A DNA stretch of 64,000 nucleotides from Betaproteobacteria bacterium HGW-Betaproteobacteria-9. GTDB lineage: Bacteria > Pseudomonadota > Gammaproteobacteria > Burkholderiales > Burkholderiaceae_C. Below the pieces are notes generated by a model, which saw only the letters and a program-made list of their open reading frames with translations, did no database searches and was not told the DNA's origin. Each line of letters starts with the position of its first letter. Position 1 is the first letter of the stretch. Made by a program: the position numbers and the translations under genes. The stretch is taken from NCBI GenBank assembly GCA_002842215.1, contig PHCC01000020.1, forward strand, positions 1 to 64,000, given 5' to 3'. Positions 21,201 through 33,200 of the stretch are shown here, one piece after another.

Positions 21201-24200
21201 CGGCGGCGGCGCCGCGGGCGTGGGCGCTTCGCTGAGCGTGGCGGTGAATGCCAGCACCACCCAAGCGCGGATCGGCAATTTCGCCGAGACGAATGCCACG
21301 GGCCTCACATCGGTCCATGCCGATTCCACGGAGAGCGTCAACACCATCACGGTGGCGGGCTCGGGTGGCGGTTCGGCGGGTGTTTCGGGCAGCATCGGTG
21401 TCAACGTGGTGACCTCGAACACCGAGGCCGGCATTGGCAGCAACGCCCAGGTCAACCAGACGCTGGCGGCTGCGGGGCAGAGCGTAGATGTCAAGGCGAC
21501 CGATCGCATTGAAAGCCTGTCGGTGACGGGTGCGGCCGCCGGCGGCGGCGCGGCGGGCGTTGGCGCAGCGGTGGCGGTCACCGTGGCCCAGAACACGACA
21601 CAGGCTTACATCGGCAACAACGCGCAGGTATCTGCCAGCCAGGACGTCAGCGTGGACGCTTCGTCCGACAAGCTGATCGATTCGGTGGCCGCAGCCGGCG
21701 CCGGTGGTGGCGCCGCGGGCGTGGCCGGTGCGATTTCCATCGTGGCCGTGGGGATGCTGTTGGATGGTGACTCCAGCGACGGATTGGGCAACACCGTCAC
21801 CAACACCGACAGCGAAACGGGCAAGAGCAAGGTGGGCGACATGCTCGGCAGCTCGGCGCAATCCCAGCAGACCAAGGCCGACCTGGACAGCCAGACCGGC
21901 AAGATGGCCGTGGGTGGTGCCGTGTCCGATTCGGCTCCTGTGCCGGACCAGAACACCATCGCTTCCATTGGCACGGGCGCCACGGTGAAGGCCGGACGCG
22001 ATGTGACCGTTGCAGCCAGCGACACGACCGAGGTCCTGCAGGTGGGCGGCGGCGCGGCGGGCGGCGGTGCGGCCGGTGTGGCCGGCACGCTGGGTGTGAC
22101 CTTGCTGCGCGACTCCGCTGCCGCGACGGTGGGCGATGGCGCACACGTGGACGCCGGGCGCACGCTGGACGTGAACGCTGGAACCCGTGAGTCGGTGCTC
22201 AACATCGGCGTGTCGGCTGCGGGCGGCGGTGCGGCGGGCGTGAGTGGTTCGGTGGCGATCAACGTGATCTCTTCGGAAACGGTGGCCGCCATCGGCGCTG
22301 CCCAGATCAACCAGTCGGTGGCGGGTTCCGGCAACCGGTCGGTGCTGGTGCGAGCCCAGAGCGACAGCGAGCTGATCACGGTGGCCGGCTCCGGCGGTGG
22401 CGGTGGTGCGGCGGCGGTCGGCGGCGTGCTCAACGTGAACACCTTGTCCAAAACCACCAGCGCCCACATCGGCGAAGGCGCCAACGTGGACGCCGACCTG
22501 GACGTGCGCGTGGCGGCGGATTCGCAGCAGCAGATCATCGGCGCGGGCATCTCGGTCCAGGGATCGGGTGCGGCCAGCGTGGGCGGCGCGGCGGCGGTCA
22601 ACGTGATCGACAACAACACCCAGGCCTTCATCGGTTCGGCGCAAGACGATGCGACCAAGACAGCAGCCCACATCGACTCCGATGGCAACGTGGCCATTTC
22701 GGCGGCCGACGACACGCTGTTGATGGGTGTGTCGGCCAGCGCCACGGGCTCCGGCATCGCGGCTGTGGGTGGCGCGGTCGGGGTGAACGTGATCACCAGT
22801 GAAACGCTCGCCTATCTGGGGGACAACTCCTCGGTCAACGCGCGCGGCAATGCGGTCAACGGCGCCACGGTTTACGACGGCAGCATCGACCAGACGACCG
22901 CGCGCGCCTTGCCCACGGCGCCGACGGGCAAGGGCGATCTGGATGTCGATGGCGATGGCGTCAAGGACGGCGACGTCAACGACGGCGCGAGCTTCAACAT
23001 GAGTGCCAGCGGCGATGGCGGTGGCGACGCCAGCGACACCAGCAACCCGGAAACCACCAGGGACTCGGAAGGCAATGCCATCTCCGGGATCGCGGGAGGT
23101 CTGGGCACGCGGGGCACCGAGCAGGTCAAGGGCCTCTCGGTCACGGCCGTGGGCAGTGAAAAGATCATCACGGCCTCGCTCGGCGTGGCCGCCGCAGGCG
23201 CGGCCGGCGTCACCGGTACGGTGACCTCGAACGTGATTTCGTCGGTCACCCAGGCGCGCATCGGCGATGGCGCCCAGGTCAACAAGACGGATGCCGCGGG
23301 GGCGCCCGTGGGCGCTGCCGCCAATGCAGTCGGTGCCGATCCCTCGGTGCGCGTGCGCGCAACGGACGACACCCTGGTGGTGATGGCCTCGGGCACGATG
23401 TCCGGAGGCATCGCCGGCGTGAGTGGCTCGGTCAATACCGTGGTGGTGGACAAGCAGACCAGCGCCACCATCGGCGACGCCGACGTCAAGGCCCGCAACG
23501 TCGACGTGCGCGCCGAGGCGAGCGAAGACCTGTTCCTCGCCACGGCCAACGTGTCGGTCGGCGCAGCGGGCATTGGCGCGGCGGTGAGCGTGGCCTCGGT
23601 GGCCAACACCACCACGGCCGGCATCGATGCCGGTGCCAACGTGGACGCCACCGGCGACCTGCGTGTGAAGGCGGATCAGGACACGGCCATCGACATGTAC
23701 ACACTCGCCGGATCGGGCGGCGTGGTGGCGGTGTCGGGCGCGGTGTCGGTCGGCGTGGTGGACAACACCACGCAGGCCTATGTGGAAGGTGCAGCGTCAC
23801 CGGCCGCTGCCGCGACGCTCAACGCCGGAGGCACCACCGAAGTGGCGGCGACCTCCAGCGCAGCCATGAGCAGCGTGACCGGCAGTGCCGCGGCCGGCGG
23901 CGTGGGTGTGGCCGGCTCTGTGGGGGTCAAGGTGCTGACGTCCAGCACGACCGCTTCGATCGGTGACAACACGCGGGTCAACCAGACGCGGGGTGGCGCC
24001 GCACAAGACGTGAAGGTGAGCGCCAGCGACACGGTGAACCTCAAGGGCGGAGGCCTAGCGGGTGCCGTGGGCGGATTTGGCGTGGGCGCCATGTCCGACA
24101 CCAACATCGTGCGCAACACGACCACCGCGTCGATCGGCAACAACACGCTGGTGGATGCCGATCGCGATGTGGGCGTCACGGCGGCTTCCAGCAAGAACGT

Positions 24201-27200
24201 GGAGTCCACCGCCATCGCCATTGCGGCGGGCGCCCTGTTCGGCGGCGCCGGCTCGGCGTCGGTGGCGGTGATCGGCGCCAGCCTGGACGACGAAGCCCAG
24301 GAAGGCCTGGGCGATGGTGCAACGGCCGGTCGTGCCGACCAGCAGGCCCAGCAGACCCATGCGGGTTCGCAGCTGGACGATGTGAGCGGTTCGGCGCACC
24401 TGACGGGCGCGAAATCGACGGTCAACGCCAAGGCGGCCGGTCTCGGCGTCGCCGGTGACATGAACAGCAGCTCGACGGCTTCTCAGGACAAGACCCAGGC
24501 GTTCATTGGCAACAACAGCCGGGTGACGGCGGGCGGCAAGGTGGATGTCACCGCGTCCGACAAGACCCAGCTCGACCTGGAAGTCGTCGGTGCGGCGGGC
24601 GGTGCGGTGGGCATTGGCGCCGCCGTGGGCGTGGGCATCACCCACAGCACGACCGAGGCGTTTATAGGCTCGTCGGCCGCGGTCGATGCCGCGGGTGACG
24701 TGAGCATCACGGCCGCCGCCGGCAACCTGAACGCGACCGGATCCCGGGTGCGCAGCACGGCGGGTGCGGGTGGTGTGATCGGCGTGAGCGCCGCGGTGTC
24801 GGTGCTCAAGGATTCAAGCACCACGCGGGCTTATGTGGACAACAACGCCTCGATCGAACGCGCCGACGAACTGTTGGTCAGCGCCGAAACCGATCGCAAG
24901 GCCGCCGCCACCACCATCGGCGCTGCAGCCGGTGGTCTGGCGATTGGTGCGTCGGTGGCGAGCGCCACCTTTGGTGGCAGCACATCGGCCTACTTCCAGC
25001 CCAATGTGGACGTGGGCAAGACCGCTGGCAAGCTGGTCAACGACGTGACGATCTTGGCAACCGACGGTTCGGTGGCATCCGCCAGCGCCACCGCCGGTGC
25101 GGCGGGCATCGTCTCCGGGTCGGGGGCGGTGGCCACGGCGGAAGTCACTTCGGGTGTATCCGCCACCATGGGCAGTGGCGCGGAGGTGGTCGCGCAGGAC
25201 GACGTGAGCGTGACCGCAGAGGCCACGCCGGAGACCCGTGCCGAAGCGAAAGGTGTCTCGATCGGTGCGGGTTCTGTGGGCGCATCGCTGGCGACCGCCA
25301 GCACCACGTCGAACGTGGAGGCACGTATCGATTCGGGTGCCACCATCTCGGGCGACAAGCTCGACGTGGTTGCGCGGCGATTGGTCGGCTCCAGCCCCAC
25401 GACTGCCGCTCAAGCCTTTGGTGCGTCGGGCGGTGTGTTGTTCGGCATCAATGCCACGCTGGCCAAAGCCGAGAGCGCTGGCACCACCCGGTCGGCCATT
25501 GGCGACAACGCCACGCTGACCATGGGCGGCGCAACCACCGTGCACGCCGACAGCAACACCCAGCAGGTGTCTTCGGGTGTGGGTATTTCGGTGGGCGGCT
25601 TGCTGGCCGTCGGTGCGGACTACTCCCAGGCCACGTCGAACACCTTGACCGAAGCCACCGTGGGCAACGGTGTCAAGCTGACCGGTACCGCACTCAACGT
25701 GCTGGCCGACAGCTCGGACACCAACTTTGCGCACGGCATCGCGGGCAGTGGCGGTCTGGTGTCAGCGCCATTCTCTGAAGCCAAAACGGTGTCGACGAGC
25801 CAGACCCGCGCCAGCACCGGCAGCGGTGACAACGTGGGCGGCGACGGACGCAAGATCGATGTGGATGCGTTCGTGATGCGCTCCAGTTACGACGGCCTGT
25901 TTGACGCCTGGATGCAGAGCACCAACGCTTCCTTGATCGGCGTGAGCGGTGCAAAAGCGACCAACAGCAGCAGCGCAACCACCAGCTCCACCGTGGGTGC
26001 CAGCGGCTATGTGGAGGCGGACAGCGTGTCGGTGCAGGCCAGCAACACGGTTGAAAAGGGTGGTCCGGGCACAACCAACCTGCCGGGCGTGACCTCGGTG
26101 ACGGGCGCGGCCATCGCCGTGCCGAGCTGGAACGTGAATTCCGCCTCGGGTGGGCTGGCCGATGTGCCCGCTGCCGACAGCCTGACCACGATCACCAACA
26201 GCGCGGTGGCGGAGGTGGGTGCCGGTGCCACGGTGCAACAGACGGGCAGCATCATGGCCCCGGGCGCCTACAAGTTCGATGCGTGGAACGATGTGACCGC
26301 CCAAGACCGCGTCAAGATGGCTTCGGGCGGCGCGGTTTCGGCCGCCAGCGGCAGTTCCAAGGTGCTCGCCGACAGCAATGTGGCCAAAGTCAAGGTGGGT
26401 GATGGCGCTGCGTTGAGCGCAACCGGTGACCTGATGATGGGCGCCCGCTCTGTTGCCGACATCTCCACCCAGACCTCGGTCGACGTCTGGGGTCTGGTTG
26501 GCGTGGCGCCCAAGGGCGACTCCGTTTCGCGTTTCAAGGCGAGCAACAGCATTGAAATCGGTGCGGCTTCTCTCGAAGCGCAAAACGACATCCGCCTCAA
26601 CGCGGGTGCGAGCACGCTCTACAACCCGGAGACGGGTTCGAACACGGGGTTGAATGCGGGTTCGGTCGTGGCAAGAACCGATGTGTTCAACAACACCGCG
26701 ATCCCGGTGAACCGTGATCCCATCGCCGACGCCGTCATTGAAACCGACAGCCAGATCACCATTGCCGATGGTGCGGTGTTGAACTCGGTGAGCGACGTCG
26801 CGCTGTTCGCTGAAAAGGGCAGTGCAACGGCTTCGGGCGTCGGCATTGGCAAGGATCTTTACCGCGAAGCGCTCGCGGCGGTGGGCAGCGCCATCAGCAA
26901 CGCCTTTGGCGGTGGCGATGTGTCCTTCGAGACCCGCACGGGCAACTCGGTCAAGACCCAGACTTCCGGCGTGACGGTGAACGGTGAGATCCATGTGGGG
27001 ACGCACCGCAAGCAGAATCTTGAGATTGACATCAACGGCAACGTTGTCGCCAAGACCGATGGGATCAGCATTGCCAACACGGGCGTCGCGAGCCTGGCGC
27101 AAGACATCCTTGACCGCATTGACGCGTTGAACGACCTGATCCGGGAATACTCCGGTGGTGCCGCGGGAACCGACGCGGCGATCGCTGTGGCGGCCTACCA

Positions 27201-30200
27201 GTCCGAGATCCGCTTTCTGGAGCGCAAGCTGGTGGAACTGGGCTTCCAGCCCGACCCACTGGGCGGCGGATTCGCGGGCGTGGCGGGTTTGAGCCCCAAG
27301 GAGGCAGCGCAGGAAGCGGTGACAGCCATGACGGCGACCAAGGCCGGCCTGACGACCACCAAGACCGACCTGACCACGGTCAACACGGGTCTGACGACGA
27401 CCAACACCAACCTGACCACGGCCAACACCAACCTGAGCAACCAGAATGCCACGCTGCAGACAGAGGTGACGGCCCTGATCGCTCAGCGCGATGCCTTGGA
27501 CGCAGACGACACAGCGGGTCGCCAGGCCATCCAGAACCAGATCAATGCCAAGAACACGACGATCGGCAACAACAACACCACGATCAGCAACAACAACACG
27601 ACGATCAGCAACAACAACACCACGATCAGTGCGAACAACACCGAAATCGGCTTGTTGACCACCCGCATCACCAGTCTGGATGGGCAGATCGTCAATGTGC
27701 AGACCGACATCGACGACAACAAGTACAGCGACGTGGCCGCTGCGGGTCCCACGGCGAAGTTCCTGACCATCAGCGATGCAGAGGCCAAGCTGGGCAACAT
27801 CTATGTGCGGGGCGACAAGCTGCAAGGTAACGGCGTGCTGGACGCGCCGGGCGATGCCGAAATCAGGATCACGAACAACGGTCCGAGCTTTCTGATCCTG
27901 AACGACCTGACGATCCCGGCGGACGAGGGCGGGAGGATCTACTTCAACAGCGTGGACGTCAAAGACAACGCCCAGATCAACGGCATCAACGGTGCCGCCG
28001 GGGGGGCGGATTTCGACATCTTCACGGCGGACAGCACCACCGATTTCAGCGGCAGCACGGTGTTGCCGGGCAAACCAAAAATCGTGGTCGAAAGCAAGTA
28101 CGACCCGCTGGATCCCTTCTACAGCAGCCAGACGCTGGCGGGTGGCGCGGCCACGGTGGCGCCAGACATCATCCTCAAGGGGGACATCAGCAACCTGCGG
28201 GGCCTGGTCAAGATCGACAGCGCGGCGGGCAGCATCCGCATCGAAGAGACCGCCAGCATCCGGGCCGACGATGTGGAGGTGAAGACGCGCAATGGCGACT
28301 TCGTTCAAAGTTACAGCAACACGTTCAGCCATGTGGCCGGCGCACCGCTGACGACCACCAATGGCGATCCCAACCTGGCCTTCCCGGGAAACATCGCCGA
28401 AATCTCCCGCACGCCTGAGGCTGTGGGGTCGGGCATTGTCGCCAATGGCAGCGTGTTGATCGCCGCCCGCTACCTCAACATCAACGGCACCATCCAGAGC
28501 GGCATCCCGGAGTGGGGTGTGCGCATCCCGGCCAGCGCCACTGTGTCGGTGGGTGGCGTGAACATGTCGTTTGCCCAAGCGCAGGCGCACTACAACAGCC
28601 TGACGCCTGCTCAACAAGCGGTGCTGGGATCGGAGTACTTCCAGGTCAGCGGTGCCACCGTGAGCGGACTCAGCGGCAACCAGCAAGGCGCCTGGGAAGA
28701 CATCAAGGTGAGCTACAACGCGAAGGAAAACCGCCTCGAACTCAGCGGCGTACGCGTGCAGGGCGGCTATATCGAATTGTTCGGCCAGATTTTCAACACC
28801 AACCAGGTCGGCGGCGGGAAGCTGCGGGTGATGGATGGCTACGGTCAGATCAAGGTCGACAACGAAAGCAGCCTGCCCATGTGGGTCAACCTGCTGGACA
28901 CCGGCAAGGGTGTGCAGGGTGAAATCAACATCACCAACATCAGTGGCGTTGACGCCAATGGCGTGCCCGTCATCACCACCACCCAGTTCCTGCGCGGTGC
29001 CGGCGGATCCCGAAGCGCCTTCTACGACCCGCAGGCCGGCTTGCGTTACACGATGACCGTCGGCTACGACGAGGGTCGTGTGGACTACTACCGCTACTCG
29101 CAAAACGGTTGGTTTGGCGGCGCCATTCTGGGGGACAAAGCGCTGGACGAATACCGGATCGACTCGCAGGTCCGCAGCAACGATCCACTGTCGCAGGCGG
29201 AGTACCTGCAAGTGGTGTCGGGCGCCAACACGACGGTTTACTCCCCGACCACCAGTGCCGTGTATGGCGCCTCGTCCATCACCGGCGGTGACCAGGAAAC
29301 CATCAACACCGCAACGCCCGTCCTGACGCCTGGCAGATCATGGCGTGACTGCAACTGGTGGACGCTGTGTGCCAACGCCACCCACTACCAGGAATTCACG
29401 GTCACCACGGCCACCAAAACCACGATCACCGAAAGCGTCAAGGCGGACCAGCGCATCGGCATCGAATTCATCGGCTTCGATCAGGGCACGGTGAATGTGG
29501 CCTCGGTCGGTGACGTGGTGCTCAATGGCGCCATCAACAACGCCAGTGGCGAAACCAGCGTCAGCTCGTCGGGCAGCATCACGCAGAACGGTGACCTGAA
29601 CATCATCAGCGGCGTGAATGTCCATCTGGCGGCAGGCACGGGCATCGGCTCCGGGACGCAGGCGATCCAGACCAACATCAGCGACAGTGGCCGGCTCAAT
29701 GCCACCTCCAGCGCTGGCGAGGTGCACATCAAAGAGATGGTGGGCAACCTGAACGTGGGCACCATTGGCGGTGCTGGCGTGAGCAATGTGGTGCTGGAGG
29801 CCGACAAGAACATCGTCGACGCCGCAGCGGGTTCCTACGTCCAGGGACGTCGCGTGGAGCTGCTGTCCAACAACGGCGGCATCGGTTTGACCGGCGCGCC
29901 GCTGACCGTGCGGACCGGCTACACCACCAACATGTCGCAGTGGTCCAACAACGGCTTGCTGGCGACGGCACGCGACTCGATCAACATCCGCAACCTCGCG
30001 GACGCCGCCAACCCCGCCATCTACAACGGCAACCTGTTGCTGATTTCGGCCGAGTCGAAGACGGGTGATGTGCGCATCGAAACCAGCGGTGCCGTGATCG
30101 ACAACAACCCGTTCGAGACCATCGACACCCGGACCGAAACAGAGCTGGCCAATCTCTGGGACGAACTGCGCCTGCGCGGTGCGCCTTCGGTGGAAAAAGC

Positions 30201-33200
30201 CAACGAGGCGGTGGCGGCCTTCGAGAGCGGCAAGAACAACAACTACCGCCAGTACTGGCAGTTGCGCAAAGGGCAGGCGGATCAGGGTGCGGTCTACGAT
30301 CCGGGGTATGTCTACGCCGTCTCCGCGGGCGAGCGCAGCGCGCTGGAAGCCGCTGGTCTGACACCCCTGCAGATCGATGAGTTTGCCCAGAGCCGGACGG
30401 ACCAGTACCACAGCCTGCACGCGGAGGTGGGCGGCCTGACAGCAACCTTTGACAGCGGTTTTGCGTACGACGCTTCGGTGGCGACCGGCACCGGCGAAGA
30501 AACACAAATCCGCACCGGGGCCACCTGGACCGACGCCCAACTCGCGCTCTCGGTGGGTGCCGGTCTGCTGAAGAACATCACCGACACGGTGACCTCGGTC
30601 AAGGAACCCAACGTCAAGGGCAACAACATCGAACTGGTCGCGGGCACGTCGATCGGCTCGATGAACCCCAATGTGGACATCACCTTGCCAACCGGCGCGA
30701 CACCCGCAGAGATTGCCGCTTTCCTGGCCACGTTGACAGCCGATCAGAAAGCGGCGCTGGCGGCGGCAGAGCGTGGCGATGCGACGGTGACTGGCAACGT
30801 GATTTCGATCATCCGGCCCCGCGCAGTGAACGTGGAGACCGGAACCGGAGCGCTCACCGCCAGCGCCGCCGCGGGTGACGCGTTCATCGGGTCCGAGAAA
30901 GACTTGCGCATCAACCAGGTCACCGCCAGCGACAACGTGCGGATCAAGGTGGCGGGTGCGCTGATCAATGCCGCGACCGTGGCCGGCACAAACAACGTGG
31001 TGGGCGACAACATCATTCTGGAAGCGGCCAACGGCGGCATCGGTGCGGCGGGATCGGCCCTGCGCATCAACCCGACCGCGGGCTCGTCGCTGATCGCGCG
31101 CGCGGCCGGTGACATCTGGATCGAGACGCCAGCGGACCTGACAGTGGACACCATCTTCTCCCGCAACAACGTGAGTCTGGATGCGGTGGGTTCGATCCTC
31201 GACATGCCGGGCGACTCGGTTCTTACGCCTGCGGTGAACATCCGCAGCAACAACGTGACGCTGGTGTCGCGCACGGGCAGTATCGGGGAGGAAGACAACG
31301 CGCTGGATGTGGGCGTGAACCCCGACGGGCGTGTCGAGGCCACCGCGAACACGGTGGGTCAGGGGATTTACCTGAACGGTCCTTCCGGTGAGCACTTCAA
31401 CGTGGGTGCCTCGACTTCGGGTGGGGCCACGGTCTTGTCAGCGGCCGAAAACATGAAGATCGATGGCACCGTGACCGGGCTCGGCACCATCAGCCTGGTC
31501 TCGGGCGGTCAGACGACCCTGACCACGCAGGCCGATGTGACCTCGACCGCAGCAGACATCCAGATCCGGGCGGGGTCGTTGACCATGGAAGACGACGGTG
31601 TTGCTGCAGCGCGTGTTCGCTCCGGGACTGGGTCGATCGATGTCGAGACGGTGGGCGACGCTGTGATCACCGGCATCGAGAGCGGCAACGGCACCGCGAG
31701 CGCTGTGCGGGTGGTGAGTACGGGCGGGCGCGTGCTGGATGGCGGCGATACCCGTCTCGACGTGATCGCAGACACCGCATCGGCGGCGAAGTTCACCGTG
31801 GCGGGCTTGCTGGGCGTGGGTTCGGACGGCAATCCGCTGGACGTTCGCGTGCGCGATCTCAATGCCTCGTCCGTTCAAGGGAGCGTGGCGCTGGCGGTGG
31901 TCGGTGGGGTGAACATCGAAGCGGTGAGTGCGGGCGACGCCGTGCAGATCACCGCCGACGGCGACATCACGGGCCAGTCGGTGACCAGCACGGGTGCCGG
32001 CACCCAGGGCCCGGACAAGAGCGTGAGCGTGGCGTCCACGGGTGGCCGTGTGACCCTCGATTCGGTGACGGGCACGGGGCCGGTGACCGTGGACGGCCAG
32101 ACTGGCGTCGACGTCAACTCGGTCGAGAGCACCGGGGGCAGCGTGGTACTGAACTCCAACGCCGGGAACGTGGTGGTTGATACCACCAAGGCGCAGCAAA
32201 ACGTCACGATGACGGCGGCAGCGGGCACGGTCACTGCAGGCACCACGACCGCCACAGACGGCAACGTGAATCTCAGTGCCCTGGGCGATATCGAAGCCAC
32301 GACCACCGTGGCGGGCGGGACGGCCCAGGTGACGAGTGCGGCGGGGCATGTCCGGTTGGGCAGCCTGACGGCACGAGGTGACGTGAGCGTCGACGGCCAG
32401 GCCGGTGTGCAGACAGACACGGTCGAAAGCACCGCCGGCAGCGTGGTGTTGAACACCGACGGCGGAGACATCGATGCCGGCGTCACCAAGGCCTGGAAGG
32501 ATGTCACGATGCGCGCCGCTTCGGGTGCCATCACGGCCGACACCACGGTGGCCACGACCGGCAATGTGACCTTCATTGCTAGGGGCGACATCAACACCGG
32601 CAGCACGTCGGCGGGCGGCACGGTGGTGTTCGACAGCGAGGAAGGTGACGTCCGCACCGACGAGGTGAGCACGGGCGGCGCCTTCACGATAGAGACCGCT
32701 GGCAATATCGAGACCGGCACGGTGACGGCGGGCCGCGATGTGTCCTTGATCAGCACGCGCGGTACGGTGACCGCCGACAACACCCGCTCGGTGCGCGGGT
32801 CGGTGACCATGGAGGGTCAACAGGGCGTGACCGCCAATCGGGTGGTCGCGGCGCAAGATGTGACGCTGGCCAGCACCCGGGGTGCTGTCGATGCGGGCAG
32901 TCTCCTGGCTCGCCGGGGGTCGATCACATTGAGCGCACGGGGCAACATCGATGTGGGCACGGGCACCGCCACCAACGGCAGTTTTGTGGCCGGCTCCACC
33001 GGTGGCAGCGTCAACGTGGGCACGGCGAGTGCCGATGTGGTTTCGCTGAGCGCGCCGCGTTCGGTGAGCGCTCGCACGCTCAACGTCGGCAGCCGGCTGA
33101 ACCTGGCGGGCCAGAACATGGCAGCGAACGTCAACAGCACCGGCGCTGGCGACGTGGGCGGGTCGGTGACCGGCTTTGGCGGCGGCATGGCGTCGAACGT

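Noticed and set aside
27553..27636. CRISPR-like array for the four 21-base units
   Set aside because: The units are contiguous, in frame and encode heptads; there are no spacers.
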